NCBI GenBank assembly: GCA_947624855.1 | Contig: CANQMC010000066.1 | Span: 1 to 6,947 of the forward strand | DNA: 6,947 bases | Origin: an uncultured Bacilli bacterium | GTDB taxonomy: Bacteria; Bacillota_I; Bacilli_A; RF39; UBA660 | Direction: 5' to 3' | Part shown: positions 4,946 through 6,947 of the stretch, piece after piece | Numbering within the stretch: position 1 is the first letter of the stretch | Layout of the letters: each line of letters starts with the position of its first letter | The notes under the pieces: model-generated | The model's input: only the letters and a program-made list of their open reading frames with translations | The model's database searches: none | Told to the model about the DNA's origin: nothing | Translations under genes and position numbers: made by a program

Positions 4946-6710
4946 GATTACATATATAAATACCAATACTTAAAATTAGTGTACTTAATATAAAACTTAT
5001 TAAAAATTCATTTACACCAGTTTTAGGTACATTAATTTTTAAAATATTTGAAGCTAATTTTGGTTCTTCTTTAATTATTTTATTATCTTTTTCTTTAGAT
5101 TCTAAATCATTTTGTAATTCTGGAGGATTTTCTATAGATAATTCTTTTATAGCATTACTGTTAATGGTAAAGTCATATTTTGTGTTATTATCTAATATTA
5201 TTAATTCATAATTAGCATAAGGTATATTTTCTAATATATATTCAAAATCTTGAGAAATAAAAGTATCATCAAACTTATTTTTAAGAAATGTATTATTATC
5301 TTTATTTAATATTTTAAATTTTAGATTTTTAGTTGGAAAATTTATTTTTAATTTACCTGTTAATTCTTGATTTTGAAATTGATAATAATTTTCTTTAGTT
5401 AAATCATCTATAGTTATAGTAATTTCTTCGGCTTTAGAATAGCCTTTTAGATTGGTTATTTGTTTAATTTTATAAGTACCATATGGTAATTCAAAAGAAT
5501 AATTTCCAAATTCATTTGTTGAAAAAGTACTAATTAAATTATTATCTAAATCATAAATAGCAAATTTAATATTAGAAGCTGGTAATAAAATATTTTCATG
5601 ATTTATTAAATAATTAGAAATAGTTATTTTTTTAGTATTTAATTCACTTTTTAAATTAATTTCTAAATCATCATTTAAAACATTAAAATATAATTTTTCA
5701 GAAGTAGGTTTGAAATTAAGAGGTGTTTTTAATTCTTGTAAATAATACTCCCCTTCGGATAATTCATCAATTATATATGTTCCATCATCATTTAAATTAA
5801 ATGTTTTAATTAAATAATCATCAGAATTATAAAGGCCATATATTCCGGCATAGCTTCCTTTATAATTTGGTATTTTTTCTTTATTGATAGTAACCATCGG
5901 ATATCTTATATAATAATGAATAGTTCCATTTGGTAAACCGGCAAAACCTCGATTAATAACTGCTGAATAACCACTTTTTTGATAAATGCCATACATAGCA
6001 TTAGCGGTATTTTTAGGGTTTATAGATATAGTATGATATCCAAATTTATTAAATTTAATAATTACATCATTATCTTGTACTGAAACTTCAGCATCATAAC
6101 TTACTACATCATAATTTTTTAAAACATTATTATCATCATGTAAAGTAATAACATCTTTTATCGAATGGGTTTCTTCATTAAAAAAATCTTCAGGAGCAAA
6201 TGATGGTAATATATCTTTTTCTTCTAAACTTTTTTCAATGTCCGCAATTTCATTTTGATATAAATCAGCTTTATGGCCTTCTTCATCTAAAAAATAAATT
6301 TCAGCATCTTCGGGAAGTATATATTGCCATATTAAATATTGGGTAGCAATATAATAATCAATTGTAGTTCTATTTTCATATTGATAACCAAAGAACGCTA
6401 TATAAGCTAAATGACTAAACTCATCTTGCGTTATTGGACAATTATCTTCTACTTCATCATAATATTGATGTTTATCATAATATGCACTTATTACACTTAA
6501 TCTAGGATCAATACTATAAGCAGGTTCATCTTTTCTATCGGATTTTAATTGAGACATATTAATATCATCATCAAAATCAGAAGTTTTTACGTGCAATTTA
6601 ACATTTGGTATTTCTCCTAAAACTGTTATTCCTTCATCATATGCTAAACAAGTTTTAGTCATAACAAAAAATGTTAAGGTTATTATTAATAATTTTATAA
6701 TTTTTTGCAT
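4926..6710 (-). CDS. Wall-anchored surface protein: thioester-type (TQXA) head, SpaA-like repeats, VPKTG signal
   Basis: A 594-aa adhesin or pilus-tip-like protein. The signal peptide covers residues 1-23, with likely cleavage after TCLA. A thioester (TQXA) domain follows at about 55-130: it keeps the IATQYLIWQ motif (Q124), but the expected Cys in the A-Y-C-I-D-P context is Ser66 (AYSIDP). C91 is the only other Cys in the mature head. SpaA/Cna-B-like beta domains follow. One at about 285-350 (YAGIYGLYNS to EYYLQELKTP) keeps the E-box Glu (E326). A second at about 372-450 (IKFAIYDLDN to YKIKQITN) has Gln417 there instead. A third, degenerate one lies at about 452-525. The C-terminus has an acidic/Lys spacer, the sorting signal VPKTG (561-565), a membrane segment (about 567-587) and a basic tail (HDKKKP). 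AAGGAA lies 4 bases before the ATG. Cotranscribed with the overlapping sortase. Function in adhesion is inferred from architecture. Confidence 0.87.
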   Translation of the reverse strand: MQKIIKLLIITLTFFVMTKTCLAYDEGITVLGEIPNVKLHVKTSDFDDDINMSQLKSDRKDEPAYSIDPRLSVISAYYDKHQYYDEVEDNCPITQDEFSHLAYIAFFGYQYENRTTIDYYIATQYLIWQYILPEDAEIYFLDEEGHKADLYQNEIADIEKSLEEKDILPSFAPEDFFNEETHSIKDVITLHDDNNVLKNYDVVSYDAEVSVQDNDVIIKFNKFGYHTISINPKNTANAMYGIYQKSGYSAVINRGFAGLPNGTIHYYIRYPMVTINKEKIPNYKGSYAGIYGLYNSDDYLIKTFNLNDDGTYIIDELSEGEYYLQELKTPLNFKPTSEKLYFNVLNDDLEINLKSELNTKKITISNYLINHENILLPASNIKFAIYDLDNNLISTFSTNEFGNYSFELPYGTYKIKQITNLKGYSKAEEITITIDDLTKENYYQFQNQELTGKLKINFPTKNLKFKILNKDNNTFLKNKFDDTFISQDFEYILENIPYANYELIILDNNTKYDFTINSNAIKELSIENPPELQNDLESKEKDNKIIKEEPKLASNILKINVPKTGVNEFLISFILSTLILSIGIYICNHDKKKP

Positions 6711-6718
6711 TTTATTCC

Positions 6719-6734
6719 TTTTCTAGATAGAAAA
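6719..6734 (-). promoter_or_regulatory. Small hairpin next to the surface-protein ribosome site
   Basis: On the minus strand TTTTCT (6734-6729) pairs with AGAAAA (6724-6719) around a 4-base loop. It uses the same T-run that closes the larger hairpin upstream and touches the AAGGAA ribosome site (6720-6715). It could compete with the larger hairpin or partly mask the ribosome site. It is A-U-rich and therefore weak. Confidence 0.35.
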
Positions 6735-6782
6735 AACTCGTAAAGTTATCCCTATCATATGGAAATAATAACAATTACGAGT
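6731..6782 (-). terminator. Terminator-like hairpin in the leader of the surface protein gene (possible attenuator)
   Basis: On the minus strand ACTCGTAA (6782-6775) pairs perfectly with TTACGAGT (6743-6736). Inside, GTTAT (6772-6768) pairs with ATAAC (6749-6745). A run of six U follows (6736-6731). This is a good intrinsic terminator by shape. It lies just after the promoter at 6794-6822 and just before the ribosome site, so transcripts from that promoter must pass it to reach the gene. Alternatives are the 3' end of a roughly 55-nt small RNA, the terminator of the gene beyond the right edge, or a 5' stabilising stem. Confidence 0.65.
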
Positions 6783-6793
6783 AAACGTTTTAT

Positions 6794-6822
6794 ACTATAA
6801 CATAATTTTTTTAAAATGTAAA
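6794..6822 (-). promoter_or_regulatory. Extended -10 sigma-A promoter of the surface protein operon
   Basis: On the minus strand TTTACA (6822-6817) is followed by a 17-bp spacer and TATAGT (6799-6794). TG stands one base before the -10, giving an extended -10. The start of transcription should be near 6787, leaving a leader of about 77 bases that contains the hairpin at 6731-6782. Confidence 0.72.
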
Positions 6823-6828
6823 CATTTT
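6813..6828. promoter_or_regulatory. 16-bp palindrome overlapping the -35 of the surface operon
   Basis: The plus strand reads AAAATGTAAACATTTT: two perfect 7-bp arms around a 2-base centre. It covers the whole -35 hexamer (6817-6822), which is the classic place for a repressor site. The regulator is not identified; nothing in the sequence ties it to the XRE-type protein at 232. Confidence 0.5.
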
Positions 6829-6829
6829 T

Positions 6830-6946
6830 TTATAGTGAATAATCTTGCTTTTTAGATTTAATTTTCATATAATCTTTACTTTTGCAGTAAAAATGAGCAA
6901 AGCTAGGAATAACCTGGAATTGCTCAATTTTTAAATGTTGTATATT
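6830..6946 (-). CDS. Possible C-terminal tail of an unknown protein (cut by right edge), doubtful
   Basis: One minus-strand frame is open from the window edge to a TAA at 6832-6830, giving 38 codons (ending SKKQDYSL). I do not recognise the peptide. Against it, the codons CAG, GAG, AGC, TAC and TGC all appear within a short stretch, while the neighbouring genes strongly prefer A/T-ending codons, and the same bases form the hairpin at 6889-6932. For it, the frame ends 7 bases before the -35 of the next promoter, a natural gene boundary. It is listed so the stretch is not left blank. Confidence 0.25.
   Translation of the reverse strand, partial: NIQHLKIEQFQVIPSFAHFYCKSKDYMKIKSKKQDYSL
6889..6932. 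terminator. Two-way terminator-like hairpin near the right edge
   Basis: TGAGCAA (6894-6900) pairs with TTGCTCA (6920-6926). A small inner AGG/CCT pairing lies in the loop, and runs of A (6889-6893) and T (6928-6932) flank the stem. Either strand would therefore end in a U-run after the stem. It may close a gene lying beyond the right edge, or a transcript arriving on the plus strand. It competes with the reading that this stretch is coding on the minus strand. Confidence 0.5.
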
Positions 6947-6947
6947 G

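Noticed and set aside
4946..4966. TTG at 4966 as sortase start
   Set aside because: It adds hydrophobic residues ahead of the basic MIRKSLK and has no ribosome site; the ATG at 4945 gives a normal membrane-anchor start.
6780..6793. Catabolite (cre)-like site around the transcription start of the surface operon
   Set aside because: AGTAAACGTTTTAT keeps the AAACGTTT core but misses three positions of the usual cre consensus; too weak to call in AT-rich DNA.
1..6947. CRISPR array, tRNA, rRNA or insertion sequence
   Set aside because: No regularly spaced repeats, cloverleaf, rRNA-like sequence or transposase was found on either strand.

Overview
The window is very AT-rich and encodes a low-GC Firmicutes-type gene set in the standard genetic code: TGG is used for Trp, and every complete gene ends in TAA. 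The primase, primary sigma factor and tRNA methyltransferase order (dnaG-rpoD-trmK), a YqfQ/VrrA-like small protein, a SipW-type signal peptide, and a sortase with an LPXTG-type substrate all fit a host-associated, AT-rich Bacilli/Mollicutes-relative lineage. The exact genus cannot be read from the sequence.

Left edge (1-231): the first 91 bases are the start of a minus-strand gene with a SipW-type signal peptide, cut by the window edge. It has a good sigma-A-type promoter (TTGACA, 17 bp, TAATAT) and a cluster of GTACC/GGTAC half-sites over and just downstream of that promoter. Facing away from it, on the plus strand, are a 71-aa XRE-type helix-turn-helix protein (232-447) and a 93-aa protein that looks like the YqfQ/VrrA family (492-773).

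Centre (775-4293, minus strand): dnaG, rpoD and trmK form a tightly packed operon with overlapping gene ends. It meets the plus-strand pair tail to tail with a single base between the stop codons. A 112-bp gap separates dnaG from the next operon upstream. That gap holds the upstream operon's terminator and a near-palindrome that closely resembles the one in front of the SipW-type gene.

Right (4406-6710, minus strand): a two-gene surface operon. The first gene encodes a 594-aa secreted wall-anchored protein with a thioester-domain (TQXA) head, SpaA/Cna-B-like repeats and a VPKTG sorting signal. The second, overlapping it, encodes a membrane-anchored sortase that presumably anchors it. Both partners lack a residue usually considered essential: the thioester Cys is Ser, and no Arg follows the sortase catalytic Cys. 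The operon is preceded by a strong promoter overlapped by a 16-bp palindrome, and then by a terminator-like hairpin in the short leader, which suggests attenuation or a small RNA. The last ~120 bases hold a second hairpin with T-runs on both strands and a short open frame that may or may not be the tail of another gene.

The most interesting points are the altered adhesin/sortase pair with its unusual leader, and the near-identical operator-like element in front of two unrelated transcription units.
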